Shown piece by piece: positions 11,632 to 22,660 of a DNA stretch of 64,000 bases. The stretch spans positions 116,727,003 to 116,791,002 of the forward strand of contig NC_073693.1 in the NCBI RefSeq assembly GCF_029784155.1, read 5' to 3'. A model generated the notes under the pieces. That model did no database searches and was not told the DNA's origin. It was given only the letters and a program-made list of their open reading frames with translations. Within the stretch, counting starts at the first letter, position 1; every line of letters begins with the position of its first letter. The DNA is from Uranotaenia lowii. Taxonomy: Eukaryota > Arthropoda > Insecta > Diptera > Culicidae. The position numbers and the translations under genes are program-made.

Positions 11632-12870
11632 TAATGTTGGCCCAAAAACGTTGCATCAAGCGGTAGACATCTGCGATAGTTGCAACATTGGAAGCTACGA
11701 TGCCGACAGGATTGAAATTCGACACCTTCCCAGATACCACCCAACCAAGAACGGAGTTCACCAGTATAGGAAGAGATTCTCCAAGAGGAATTCTACCGGA
11801 TGGCTTGAAGAGTTCGAAAAAGATGTCGGCCCCCAGAACTACGTCGATAGGATTACTTTCGTAGAAACCAGGGTCCGCTAACTGTATTCCCTTTGGCACG
11901 TCCCATTTTGAGATACTCAATGGGGCGGATGGCAAGTTTAAGGTTAGTTTTGGTAACACAAACAGTTCAACGACAGTAGAGAATTCGGTAACTCGGGAAT
12001 GTAGGGTAGCCCGAAGTTTACAGCGAGCTTGTACGGATGACTGACCGATGCCGGAGATCGTTAGATGAACCTTGTTGCGTTGAGCCTTAAGTTTTTGTGA
12101 AACTGCTTCGGTGATAAAGCTACATTCGCTCCCAGAATCGAGAAGTGCTCTAGCTAGATGGGTATTGCCGAAATCATCAACTAGATTAATGACGGCCGTT
12201 GCAAGGAGTACCTTGTGAGAGCGAGATCCAGTGGGAGGCTTTTGAACTGCCGCGGACAGTGACGAAGAACATTCTTCACTGGCTGGAACGGGATCCTTGG
12301 TATCAGTTTTCGGTCGGTTAGATTCAAGATGACCGGAGTCCTGGATGCATAGTTGGCTATGGTGCTTCCCTCGACATTTTCGACAGGTGTTCTTGGACTG
12401 ACATGTTCTGGCTTGGTGCCCCTTTCGAAGGCAGTTCCGACACAGATGCTGGCGACGCACGAGCTTTTCCTTGTCCTCGGTGGTCATTTTCGTGAACACA
12501 GAGCATTGGTAGAGCGGATGATGTTCAGAACAGGCATGGCATTGACGGAAAGAAACTTGAGTGGCACCATTGCTGATAACTGACGATCGATAAACGGGTT
12601 TTTTTTAAGCAGAAATAGACGAATTATCCAGATGAACGTTGCTGACACTCTACAGTACCGTAACCCGTCTTTGGAGGAACAGGACCAAATCCGGAAACGT
12701 GACAGCCTCATGTACTGACGAAAACTCTTCCCAATCCCTTCGTGTTTTGGTATCAAGGCGAATACTCAGCATGCGGATCAGCAGAACATCCCAATATTCG
12801 GTTCTTTCACCCAACTGCTTCAAGATCCGGACGTTGGCTTCGAATTTTTCTACTAGGGAATGGAGATCGG
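11632..12870 (-). pseudogene. BEL/Pao retrotransposon gag-protease fragment
   Basis: Minus-strand gag-pol fragment of a BEL/Pao LTR retrotransposon. Read from 12870 leftwards: a Pao-type gag domain (KFEANVRILKQLGER, YWDVLLIRML), zinc knuckles (CHACSEHHPLYQC, CRNCLRKGHQARTC, CRKCRGKHHSQLC), a linker, the aspartic protease with active site LLDSGSECSFI, then VLGWVVSGK and the RT-proximal RLMQRFWA. The largest open frame is 12499-11609. A stop and frameshift lie between the gag domain and the knuckles. It stops just inside the RT region at about 11640, so RT, RNase H, integrase and LTRs are absent. Confidence 0.9.
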
Positions 12871-13130
12871 CCTTGCAACGGCCGTCATTAATCTAATTGA
12901 TGATTTCGGCAATACCCATCCAGCTAGAGCACTTCTCGATTCTGGGAGCGAATGTACTATCGCAGATGTCTACCGCTTGATGCAACGTTTTTGGGCCATC
13001 GAAGAAGACGACTCCACATCATGCTTGTCAGTTGAAGAAGCCGCCTGCGAAAAGCACTTCCGCCAAACAGTTCAACGTAATGCTGAAGGTCGATACATAG
13101 TCCGACTTCCCCTGAAAGAGACGTCAACCA
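12871..13130 (+). pseudogene. Second BEL/Pao fragment, opposite strand, internally deleted
   Basis: Directly adjoining the previous fragment in opposite orientation, this frame reads LATAVINLIDDFGNTHPAR and LLDSGSEC, then jumps to TIADVYRLMQRFWAIEEDD and NAEGRYIVRLPLKE. Relative to its neighbour, about 560 bp between the protease active site and the RT start have been lost at a short shared base run. It continues further into the RT start than the minus-strand copy. Confidence 0.85.
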
Positions 13131-13151
13131 TCAAAACAAACTCGTGTTCAT

Positions 13152-13448
13152 GTTGTGATTTTTTTTGAGAAGAATTTAAAGATAAGTGGAAGTTATTAGT
13201 AGTTAAATATAAGAAATTAAATAGTAAATCGGAAGTAATTTAAGAAATATATGTGTTTGAACACTTACCTGTTGCTGTGCTGATTTGTGCGAGAGAAACC
13301 TGAAAAGAAACCGTACTTACCTGCTTAAGACATCAACCAAGTTAGCCACCAAAGACATTACCATACTTTCCTGCATTCTGGGATTCTACAACCTGTTTCG
13401 GATCGACGGATTTTACGAGGAGGTTGCGTGTAGAGGTACGACTAAATG
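13152..13448 (+). other. Possible BEL/Pao 3' LTR remnant
   Basis: Just after the truncated pol frame is a segment starting TGTTGTGA with AAGTTATTAGTAGTTAAATA-like runs, then a more GC-balanced block, reminiscent of BEL/Pao LTRs. No second LTR is available for comparison, so this is inferred from position and style only. Confidence 0.3.
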
Positions 13449-14290
13449 TTAAACGCTTAAAAAAAGAATCCAATTAAAGCATTTGGATGGTTTTACTTAA
13501 AAATTTGAGGAACAAGTTTTAGATATATATTTCAAAATTTAAGCTTAACGACTTTATCTGTTCGATAACACTTAATTGAAAAGCAGATTTTCAAAAACAG
13601 AATAGATCGAAAAGAAATAATATGTTCAGGCTGCGATAGTTCAATGCATTAATAATATTTTCTGGAAATTTTCATCTAAACGTCACTCAAAACCTTAATG
13701 TGTCTGTTCATTTAAATCGGGTTTTATGATCTTCTTAATAACTTTTCGATTTATTCCATTTTTTTAAGCCTGCTTTTGGATTGGAATAAATTGGAATAAA
13801 TGTTATTGAACATATAATGTCGTTATATTCAAATATTGTGAATTATTTCATCCTAAATGGGAACGTAGCTCACCTTCAAAAAATTTTTAGTCAGAACAAA
13901 TTTGGTATATGTCGAAACATTGAATTAACATGATTTCGTCGAAAAATGGATGTTAATTCCACTGCTTCGAAGAGCGAGGATGTTGGTCAAAAAAGTTATT
14001 GGGAATTGGTAAGTATGAAACTTTCATACTGTTTAAGTTATTCAGCATTTTTTGCTGCGCTAGGCAGAATAAAAGGGAAATACTCCGGAAATTGTGCCAT
14101 TTCACTCTTTTGACCGGTATCCAAAATTCAATTCTCACAAATTACTAAATGAAATAAAATCCAGTAAACGAGATTTATTTTTATTTCGAATCAAACCTAA
14201 CAAAAAGTAGACTTTTTCATTATAAGTCGTACATGTATCCAACTAAGCTTCCCGAGGCTCCTTCAACCTACACCCAAAATTCAGCCTCTG
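13449..14290. other. AT-rich sequence, nothing recognised
   Basis: No gene supported. The short minus-strand frame near 13953-14138 has no recognisable domain. Confidence 0.45.
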
Positions 14291-14518
14291 TGCCAATGGC
14301 GTGTAGTCAATTTCATAGCATCATTGGTACAAGAAGATAACGCGACCGGCACTGATTCGATTTGCGCCCACCGGCATTAACCTCCCAGCGCAACCGAATT
14401 GCGTATGTTTGAATGAAACAAAATAAAAACGTTTTCGCGTCCCTCCCCATCGCATCACAAGCCGAAGAAGGATGGAAATAAATACCGGCCAACACCAGGC
14501 AGCCAGCGAACCGAGCAC

Positions 14519-14665
14519 TGTGCGTGTGAATGTAGAAAAAGCAACAACAAAAACATCCTTCTAATTCAATCGACCGGCAAACACGGCTAAGCTGTGCGTG
14601 TGTATGTAGCAAAAGCAACAACAAACACATTCCTTCAATTCACCGGCAAACAACACCGGCCAAGC
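14519..14665. repeat. 72-bp imperfect tandem duplication
   Basis: Two adjacent copies (about 14519-14590 and 14591-14665) share CTGTGCGTGTG, AAAGCAACAACAAA, a CCGGCAAACA block and the final GGCTAAG/GGCCAAG. A third partial GTGTGTATGTA motif follows near 14700. The region 14290-14830 is less AT-rich than its surroundings; no protein is recognised. Confidence 0.65.
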
Positions 14666-14920
14666 TGCCCGGCTTCAGCAGCTGTGTATATGTAGCGTGT
14701 GTATGTAATAGCAGGCAGTAAGCAAAGCACAGTTCTCATTCAATGGGTTTCCCGTTCCTTCACTCCCGTTCCCTTTCCCGTTTCCATCTTAAGACAAAGG
14801 AATGCATTGAAAGGAGGCCAAACGCCGGGAAGCCGCCGCTGTACGTTTTTTTTTGTGATTGATCGGTAACAGAAAGCCTATGACAAATATACCTCGACCT
14901 GAATGAAGCTCGAATAGTAC

Positions 14921-14992
14921 ACTAGTTAGGATGCCGGACTGGCAAGACGATTCAATTGGTGATTTGAGTTCGATTCCCACCACAGCGCTGTG
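14921..14992 (+). other. tRNA-like sequence (SINE-type head)
   Basis: Plus strand contains TAGTTAGGATGCCGGACT followed 38 bp later by GAGTTCGATTCCCACC, matching tRNA A-box and B-box positions (internal pol III promoter). The T-arm half is convincing; the acceptor stem does not pair. Probably a tRNA-derived SINE head or tRNA pseudogene. Confidence 0.55.
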
Positions 14993-15254
14993 GTTTTAAT
15001 TTTTATTTTCTTGTTTCTGGGATGAATTATCCAATAGGAAGGAAATCCCATAAAATGTTTTTCTTGTTTCGCTTGAATGTAGTGGTCATCATTTTGGTTG
15101 GGAGCCGAGTCCTTATGCCAGTTACGGTTTTTCAAACATACCGTCTTCGGCACAGTGCACATTTCAGGGCATTATCGGCACAGAGATTTGCTAAATAGGC
15201 ATAGGATTTTTGCAACCTCTTCTATGGGTGTACAAAAGCATAGCTTCCATTAAA

Positions 15255-16502
15255 ATTTGAAATTTAATTCAAAGACGTATTAACTTGACGTACATATTTC
15301 TTTCAATTTTGCATTTAAAAAACCTGATCACCCCTCATTTTGAAGGTGTGTTTGTGTAGAATGTTCCTCCTATTTTGATTTTGGAATTCACTCTTCAGTT
15401 GTCAAAATGCCGTCCAAGGAAGAAAAGCAGCGCATCAAAATTTTGCTCGCGCATCGCGAAAATCCGAGCTACTCGCACGCAAAGCTGGAAAAATCGCTAA
15501 AAGTTGCCAAATCAACCATTACAAATGTAATTTAAGTGTTTGGGGAACATTTGTCGACAGCCAAGAAGTCTGGATCGGGGGGAAATCGAAAACCGGAAGC
15601 CGCTGAGACGACAAAGAGAGTTGCCGGTAGTTTCAAGCGAAACCCTAACCTCTCTCTCCGAGATGCCGCAAATAAGCTGGGTGTGTCGTCTGCAACCGTG
15701 CATCGAGCCAAAAAACGAGCCGGACTATCCCAAAGCCCGATCCCGGAGGCTGTACACGACGATGCTGGCGAAGTTTGACTGCGTGGTAGTGGACGACGAA
15801 ACCTACGTCAAAGCCGACTACAAGCAGCTTCCGGGACAGGAGTTTTATACGGCAAAAGGAAGGGGAAAGGTAGCAGATATTTTCAAGCACATGAAACTGT
15901 CAAAGTTCACGAAGAAATATCTGGTTTGGCAAGCCATCTGTACCTGTGGCTTGAAAAGCAGCATTTTCATAGCTTCCGGTACTGTCAACCAAGAAATTTA
16001 CGTGAAAGAGTATTTCAATAAACGTCTGCTGCCTTTCCTGAAGAAACACGGTTGTTCCGTACTGTTTTGGCCGGATTTGGCATCTTACCATCGCGGTAAA
16101 ATGGCCATGGAGTGGTACACCGCCAACAACGTGCAGGTGGTTCCCAAGGTCAAGAACCCTCACAACACGCCAGAGCTCCGCCCAATTGAGAAATACTGGG
16201 CTATAGTCAAGCGGAACCTAAAGAAGACCAAAAAAAAACTGCTATGGACGAGCAGCAGTTCAAGGCAAACTGGCTTTCTGCGGCGAAGAAGGTGGACAAG
16301 GTGGCTGTACAAAATCTAATGGCAGGGGTTTAGCGTAAGGCCCGGCAATTCGGATTTGGAAAAGCGGAAGCCTAACTGAATATTTTTCCTGAATTTTATA
16401 CTAAATAAACTTGAAAAAGAAATTTAATTTGATTTTTTAAATAAACGATTTCACCGATTTACACGCGTTTTCCCTTGTCCAAATTTTGACAGTATCACCC
16501 TT
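15255..16502 (+). mobile_element. DD37E mariner-type transposon, copy 1 (defective)
   Basis: Transposon relic with an intact right inverted repeat (CAAATTTTGACAGTATCACC at 16480-16499) followed by TA at 16503-16504. The left end is degraded: alignment with the copy at 55562-58892 begins only at about 15290, and the expected AAGGGTGATACGG terminus is not there. The interior keeps the whole transposase in broken frames. Confidence 0.88.
15407..16334 (+). pseudogene. DD37E transposase pseudogene, copy 1
   Basis: The frame starts MPSKEEKQRIKILLAHREN with a helix-turn-helix (SYSHAKLEKSLKVAKSTIT). A stop lies after ITNVI (15534), and a second HTH-like block follows (NLSLRDAANKLGVSSATVHRA). About 50 bp appear deleted near 15740, which also shifts the frame. 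The catalytic core has VVVDDETYVKADYKQLPGQ, FWPDLASYH and ELRPIEKYW. I count 37 residues between the second Asp and the Glu, i.e. DD37E. A frameshift in a run of nine A near 16238 disrupts the C-terminus. All three acidic residues remain, but the gene is dead. Confidence 0.9.
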
Positions 16503-16504
16503 TA

Positions 16505-19147
16505 ATTGTTTTTTTTATACAGTGACGGTAGCCTTTTTTGTAAAATTATATGAGACCAGCCAAAGGAGCAGGGCCGTAGGAAGAACCGACTCATGGGGGG
16601 GGTTTTGGTGACTGATTTTTACCTATGATTTTTTTTTGTTCAATAATATTTTTAAGTTAAGTTAAGTTACGATTTAATAGTTTTCGTATTAAATCGTAAC
16701 TATTGAAAAGCCTTAGCCTAAAGGGTGAGCTTATTTTTTAATAATGAAACCTTTAGAAACAAAATACAGAATTTGCCTTCATTGATGGTTAAAATTTATG
16801 AATTTGTTCAAGAGTCTGGTAGACCAAAGTTATTTGATTTGAGCATAAAATAAGTTCTATTTAGGGTAGCTTTCAATTTCTTAAAAAAGCTTATTCTAAA
16901 CTCAATTAAAACAAGCCCAATCTTCCAAACTTTTAAGCAAATTCCACGATTCTAACCTTTGATGAAAATAAATAAAAATGTTGAAATAAACAGTAAGAGA
17001 TAAAACATTTTTGGATCAAATCTGCTTGATACAAGCTTGAACTAAATTCATGATATTAATTTGAAATTTGGCTTTAATAAATCTACAATATTAAAAATGT
17101 TAAACAATACACCAAGAAACTATAGAATTTCGTGCAGATTTTTTAGGTAAAGATCAGGTACATGTTTCTTTAACAGATTCTTTCTTTTCTTTCAAATATA
17201 TGTTCATAAAGAATCAATTCCATAATGATAATCCTGAGGATGATTTTTTTGAAATATAATAAATGAAATTTTGCATAAAACAAAACTTAAAAAATTAACT
17301 AAAATTCTTCTTTTTATTTGTAATTTTCAGCTGAATTCTTTGAACAAACTGATTCTGATTGAACAAATCTGGAAATTGAATTGACAAGAAAAAATTCAAG
17401 TTCATGTTCTCTTGAATTCCTCAGCAATTTTATCATGAATGAAAAATTTATTCACAAGCCAAATCTTTTTCTGAATTTACAATCTGAATTCAAAAATTGA
17501 TTACTGAATCTGTTTCCGAATTTCAATTCAATTCCTGAAATGTACAAAAAATGCGATTTCCGAATCTTATTTCCAAATCAGAATTTTATGAGCCAAGCCC
17601 TCATTCATGAATCTTTTATTTGAACTCTGTTGTGCCTTAATCTTTAATCTTTATTCATTATTTCATTTACTTATTTTTAAATCTGTTTTGTTGATCAGAA
17701 TTAATATGTGAATTTCAAATGATGAATCTGAATCTTAGTTTTCAATTTTGGATCACCACTTAGAAGCTCTAAATGTTCAAATTGTGTGTATAAATAAAGT
17801 TTAAGAGCTTCAAATTTGAATATAAAACAAACTTCTTCTTTTTTCATATTCGGAAAACTATTATAAAATTTTTGGAAATACATATAATTTTCGAAAAACA
17901 TGATTCAAATTTGATATGACTACTAACTAAGATTTCAAAGCAGCCTATCATTCCTAATTTCTTATGATCATTCGAACTGAAAATTAAGAATCCTAAACTT
18001 GATACAAAATCCGAAATACGAAAATATGTTAAAATACAAATTTGGTTACGGGAATATGGAACCAGAACTTCTAAAATGGGTTTAATTTTAAACTTAATAT
18101 TCAAACCTGAATTTCTATGATAAGGTTGCAGATTTTCCGGTTTTACAGGGTTGGCCTGGATATTTAACATAAAATTTTGGAAAAGTCCGGTTCGACCCAG
18201 TTGCCCGGATTTCATTAGAATAGCCCAGATTTTGCCCGGGTTGATTCTCATTCTCATTCTAAAATCAAACTTTTAAAACAATTGTGTTGTAAATTTATTT
18301 TTATTTATGCGTCCAAAATTTTTGAAGCAAGGTTGAAAGGTTTTTATTCTTGATTTTTGATGAGTAATTCCAAGATTCTGAACAGAACTGCTCGTATATT
18401 CCCCGATTTTGGTCGACAATTTTGAAATCAAATAGCCGGATTTTGCCAGGTCTTTACATAAAACAGCTCGGCTTTGTCCGGCCTTGATACGTGCTGAAAA
18501 AATTCTGGCTACCTTATTCCACGAACAAGTGAGAAAAATTGAAAAAACTGTAGCAGAGTTTTAAACTTGGGATGGGTTTTTGAGGTTTTTTTCATTAATT
18601 TTTAGTCTAGATTGTTACTCTTGAATAACTTAGATCTATGATCATAATTGGTTAATGAATTTAAAATTTTAAGTGTAAAGTAGAATACCTCGCTTGCTTT
18701 TTTGGACCCTCATGGGGGGGGTTTAACCCCCAAAACCCCCCCCGTTCCTACGGCCATGCAAAGGAGTATAAGTGCATTAATGATCGATTATGAGTATTGC
18801 CAAACAATTCTCCATGTTGGTTTTTTTTTATATTTTAAAAATTGTATTTGCATACTTACAAGTTCGAAAGAAAATTGCGAATGCTCGAAAAATGTATGGA
18901 AAATGGCCAAACACAACAATTTAAAAGCGTGTGTTCTTGAAACTAATTTTTTTTACACCTTTACCCCTTTGGCTTATATAATTTCAAAGATATTTTTAAG
19001 ATCTTCATTTAAAATTTAGTTACAATATATTCAGATAATTTTTTTCAAATGATATACGCTGACCAAGGAAACCAATCAATTCTCAGAACATGGCTTTTCC
19101 AAAATGAGCTTCACAAGGCACATGTGGCCATGGTTTGGCTACCCATA
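16505..19147 (-). mobile_element. hAT-like relic (family H4), interrupted by another hAT
   Basis: On the minus strand, 19147-18767 followed by 16560-16505 aligns with the left part of the hAT at 42090-44110. Shared blocks are the terminus (GGTAGCCAAACCATGG), AAAAGCCATGTTCTAAG-like sequence, AGCGTATATCATTTG, AAGCCAAAGGGGTA and CACTGTATAAAAAAAA. The far end is lost where the mariner copy begins. The 2.2 kb between 16569 and 18758 is a later insertion. Confidence 0.7.
16569..18758 (+). mobile_element. Non-autonomous hAT element 2 (family H2), 8-bp TSD
   Basis: Ends are CAGGGCCGTAGGAA and TTCCTACGGCCATG, each flanked by an exact 8-bp repeat CAAAGGAG (16561-16568 and 18759-18766). G-runs and C-runs sit just inside both ends. 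The 2.19-kb interior is AT-rich without a transposase. Removing it restores ...AGCCAAAGGAGTATAAGTGC, which occurs uninterrupted at 44179-44199. This confirms the insertion independently. Confidence 0.93.
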
Positions 19148-19401
19148 GTCTAAATAAAGCAATAACGAAAACATCGAATTTTAAATCTAGGCTTTTAAAA
19201 ATTTCAATGTTGCTTGAAGCCATCTAGAAAAGGACACTGTCAAACGTACCATTTGATGGCTCATTAGACCTCTCACACGACAAGAGGCTAAATAATTGAG
19301 TATTTTGAATCGGCCATAAAAATGGCCCGCACTTGAGCCGCGCGGAACATTCTGGTCTTCGCAAGTGCTTGTTCAGTAACGGAGATTTTTTTTCGGGGGC
19401 A
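19148..19401 (+). promoter_or_regulatory. Putative 5' flank of the receptor gene
   Basis: This 250-bp stretch lies between a hAT-type relic and the first ATG, so the core promoter and 5' UTR should be here unless an upstream non-coding exon exists. I see no convincing TATA box. CTTCGCAAGTGCTTGTTCAG (19357-19376) could hold an initiator-like TTCAGT, which is weak evidence. Confidence 0.2.
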
Positions 19402-19857
19402 ATGAGTAGACTTTCGGGGTTCGCTTTCCGGACCGCGCTGTTGCTGTTTGTAATTAGTGTCGATTTTTCCGTCGGGACCGATAACGATTACGAGCAGAAT
19501 GTTTCAAAATTGATAGCGGAATTTATCACCGGCTATAAACGGTTGAAATTTGGCATAATTTTCACGTGTGCCGAGCTAAGCCCGGAAAATGGCATCGGAT
19601 CCGACGATCCGGCGGGCTCGTTGTTGGGGGCCATGTTTTATGACATTACCAAACGGCTGTCCGCGGCCAGTGTTTCGTTCAGAGCGATTAACATTGACGA
19701 TTATGATAATATCGATGATGGCGGTGACGATCCGGCTGGTGATTATCGACTGCGAACCGATTTTAAATACGCCCGGCTGATGAGAGAATTGATTAGCCAT
19801 CGGCAGTTTGTATTGTTGGCTTTGGAATGTGCAAATTCCGATGTGGTTCTGGAGCAG
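19402..19857 (+). CDS. IR75-like ionotropic receptor, exon 1 (signal peptide)
   Basis: First coding exon of a candidate insect ionotropic receptor, a ligand-gated chemosensory channel subunit related to glutamate receptors and expected in dendrites of olfactory neurons. The ATG at 19402 is chosen because it opens directly into a signal peptide (residues 1 to about 25, core ALLLFVISVDFSVG), followed by DNDYEQNVSKLIAEF. The exon gives exactly 152 codons and ends at CAG|GTAGG (phase 0). Upstream in-frame codons to 19333 lack an ATG. The family call rests mostly on exons 3 and 4; this exon alone shows a secreted N-terminus rich in Asp. Its base composition is clearly more GC-balanced than the flanks. 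Confidence 0.7.
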
Positions 19858-21690
19858 GTAGGATGCAAAATTATTCAAATGGAAGGAATCTTCACAACTT
19901 CACTAAGGCCCTCTAGATAAATGTTGGAAAATAGCATGGATTGATGTCGTTGAAGTCCCTTCTGCTGATGGCAGACAAACTTTAAGGTTGAATCTCGCCA
20001 ATCTTCTGTCACCTGAAAACACTCTTAAAATGAATCAAATCCCTGATGATTTGCAACAATGAGTTCCCGAATTAAAATTTATTGTTCGATGATTACAAGA
20101 AGATACTTTGCCAATTTAATTTCGGTGAACCAATGCAGTGGACAGAAGGTCAATTGTGACTTCATCAATAATGAGATTCTGTATAGTTGTTTGGAAAGTT
20201 TTTCTGGAGAAGCAGTTTAGCCTGCATTAAACATGGGATTAGTTGCCAAAGGGAAGATAAAACATAATGGCGAACTTAAGAAGGACGCCTATTTAACCAT
20301 ATAAAGCAGCTCTAATATGTGAGTTAAATCATTGTTTCGTATTCAGACCCTAAAATAGTCTATTTCCTAACTGGATAAAACTTGAAAAAGTCGATAAAAC
20401 GTTTAAAAATGCATTTTAAATATTTTTGCCGAAAGCTGAAAATCAGTAACTGCAGGGGCATAATGAGAACCTTCCCTGGGGCAGTATAAGCACCATTGAT
20501 TGGGGCACGATGAGCGTTTTTTGCTTTAGAATCTAGCAGCGAATTCAACTCGATGAAATCAACTGAATTATAGAGCTACAGCTTGATTAGTTTCGTTTGA
20601 CGATTTGGCCTATTGGTAAGGTGTCAGAAAGATAATCAGGAGACTCGAGTTCGATTCCTGGTCGAGGGGAATTTTGTTTTTCATTTACCATTCTAAAATC
20701 TCATGATGGTAAAAATTGAGGAATAATGTGTGCTGTAAAACGGGGTAACTTTGATCACCGGGGTAATTTTAACCAACAATACATTTTTGCACATTATCAT
20801 CAATAACTCAGTCAAAAGTTTAAATTTTTGAAAACTGTTTTCTACATATGAAGGCCTATTTATTGAGTATAAATAGCCAAAATTTGTTTTGTGCTTGAAA
20901 TTTTTTTCTATAAGTAAAAATTCAATTACTAAATCCTAAAATATCTATGTTTTCTAAGGCTCGAAAACAATCAGCTCTCCTGATGATACCTTAAAGCATT
21001 TAGATGCAAACGGGTTGTTGAAAGTGAATGAACAACTTTTTTTCTTTGTATATGTGTATTTGGTCGGGATTCGATCAGACCGAACTGAACGCTATCAGCA
21101 TTTTTTCGGGACACTTGAACTTTATGTGCAAATATTTGCATCTAGGAACAAAATATTTGATGTTTATGAGCTAGAATCAATAGTTTGTAATTCCATTAAT
21201 ACATTTTAGTCAATCGTATTTGCTTCTGCGATCTAGGATATGAATAACTTGAGATACAGTTTCTGTTGTTTCTAAATTTTTCAATGGCGTTCAGTTCAGT
21301 CTAGTCGAAGGCCGGTTATTTATAGTGCTATGTGATAAATTGTGATAAATGTGATATGATAAATTTTTATATTTAAAAATAAGGACATTTTCCAAGAGAA
21401 AGCCCGTATTGGAAAAATGGGTAGGAACCCTATCAAATGGTAAACTTTGAAAAAAAAAAAATGAAAATAGAAATAGAAGGATGTGTGAAGGTAAAATTTC
21501 ATTTGAATTTTGTAGCTCAAACTATTAAGCAAATAATTTAATTTTTGCCCCTAAATGTATGCACCATAATAGTTCTTTTTTCAATTTTAAATGTTTTTAA
21601 AAGAAAACGTTAAAAAGCAAGGTAAAATTTATAAACTAGCATTTGTAAATATTATGAAGGTGTTATCTACAAGTTCAAATGAGGTTGCCG
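19858..21690. other. Intron 1, proximal part
   Basis: AT-rich intron sequence. It contains a tRNA-like block at 20610-20672 and, at 20735-20765, reiterated CGGGGTAA...CGGGGTAATTTT motifs like the tip of a TA-type transposon whose other end I cannot find. No coding exon recognised. Confidence 0.5.
20610..20672 (+). other. tRNA-like sequence (SINE-type head)
   Basis: TTTGGCCTATTGGTAAGG (A-box region) and GAGTTCGATTCCTGGTCGAG (B box plus T-arm) at tRNA-like spacing on the plus strand. There is an intact T-stem and no paired acceptor stem. Likely a tRNA-derived SINE or tRNA pseudogene. Confidence 0.6.
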
Positions 21691-21700
21691 TTATAGCAAT

Positions 21701-22087
21701 ATCAAAACATTACAGGAAAAGAGAGACAAAAACAAAAACAAACCAATAGGAACAGAGAAAACCAGAGAGAAAGATAATACGGCTCTCATTGACCATATTA
21801 TCGAAACAGGACACACATTTAATATAAACAACACATCTGTATTAGACACAAGATACAACAAACACACACTCAATTTCCTAGAAATGTGTCATATTTTTAA
21901 TACACCCAACACCGTAAACCACAGAACAGATTGCAAAAATCTCAGCACAATTTTTGCTTCTGTTCTAAGCATATTACACGAACACAACTACAGAAAGAAA
22001 TGTCGAAAATCCGTCAAAAATATCGACAGTGATAAAATAGCGAAAACAACGCAAGAAGATTCGATACAAGTATCACCTGAAAGTTGA
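21701..22087 (+). pseudogene. Penelope-like retroelement, C-terminal fragment
   Basis: An open frame reads DNTALIDHIIETGHTFN, SVLDTRYNKHTLNFLEM and a tail NTVNHRTDCKNLS. This pattern (TAL..H....H.F......L.......R...E...I) is the C-terminal endonuclease-proximal region of Penelope-like elements carrying a GIY-YIG nuclease. The reverse transcriptase and the GIY-YIG core are missing on the 5' side. The downstream 3' region to about 22380 contains the CCGAAACGTTGG signature common after such genes. Confidence 0.72.
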
Positions 22088-22329
22088 TTGTTAAAATAGT
22101 GAGAACTCAAATTTAAATTATGTGTAAGACGCCTTTTTTAGTTTAGATGGAAATTTGAATTAATAGTATAATCCATTCACAGTGAAACTAAACCCAAACG
22201 CAAAATCCGGATAGTACGCTTTCACATAAAGCACAGAAACAACGACCATTTTGAGTACCAATTAACAATAATTAAACCAACAAACACTATTTTTAATTTG
22301 TAAAACACATTATAACACTTGTAGAATCC

Positions 22330-22359
22330 CTGAGGATGGTGTTAAACGACACCGAAACG
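22330..22359 (+). ncRNA. Possible hammerhead-like fold in the Penelope-like 3' region
   Basis: CTGAGGA, then GGTGT/ACACC able to form a 5-bp stem around a 6-nt loop, then GAAACG. This is the order CUGANGA - stem II - GAAA of a hammerhead core, with one unpaired U before stem II. Hammerhead motifs are known in Penelope-like elements. Stems I and III are not clearly definable here, so self-cleavage is speculative. Confidence 0.35.
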
Positions 22360-22439
22360 TTGGAGTAAAAATAAATATCGTTCGTTTCTAAAAAATGTGA
22401 CTGATTTGCCGGAAAAATTACAGTCGACATCTAAAAAAT

Positions 22440-22660
22440 AACGTTATTTATAGATTTACAAAGATATGGATGATCAAAATTTCCAATTTTGAATCTACTG
22501 CCCCTGTGTTGGTACTGGACTAAAGTGTTTATCCCGGGATTCCCGACCGGGAATTTCCGGGAATGTGAAAATTTCGTAGATCTCCGTTTCCCGGGAATCA
22601 TAATTTTACTCCCGGGAATTCTTGACCATTCTTGTCGAAGATCGTAACTTCGTATCTTAT
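22440..22660. repeat. Relic with GGGAATTCC-type repeats and a dispersed 75-bp block
   Basis: 22461-22515 closely resembles 60755-60815 (shared GATGATCAAAATTTCCA and TTGGTACTG), which lies inside the TA element at 60586-61563. It is followed by six or so short motifs of the GGGAATT/AATTCCC type between 22530 and 22622. Confidence 0.6.

Noticed and set aside
14313..14630. 105-codon minus-strand frame rich in Leu and Cys
   Set aside because: It covers a 72-bp tandem duplication and GTGTGT-like sequence; no domain or signal sequence logic.
17844..18257. 137-codon minus-strand frame
   Set aside because: It lies in the AT-rich interior of a non-autonomous hAT with no transposase similarity.
16569..18758. 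Transposase gene inside the hAT element
   Set aside because: No frame over 140 codons and no hAT dimerisation or zinc-finger motif is visible.
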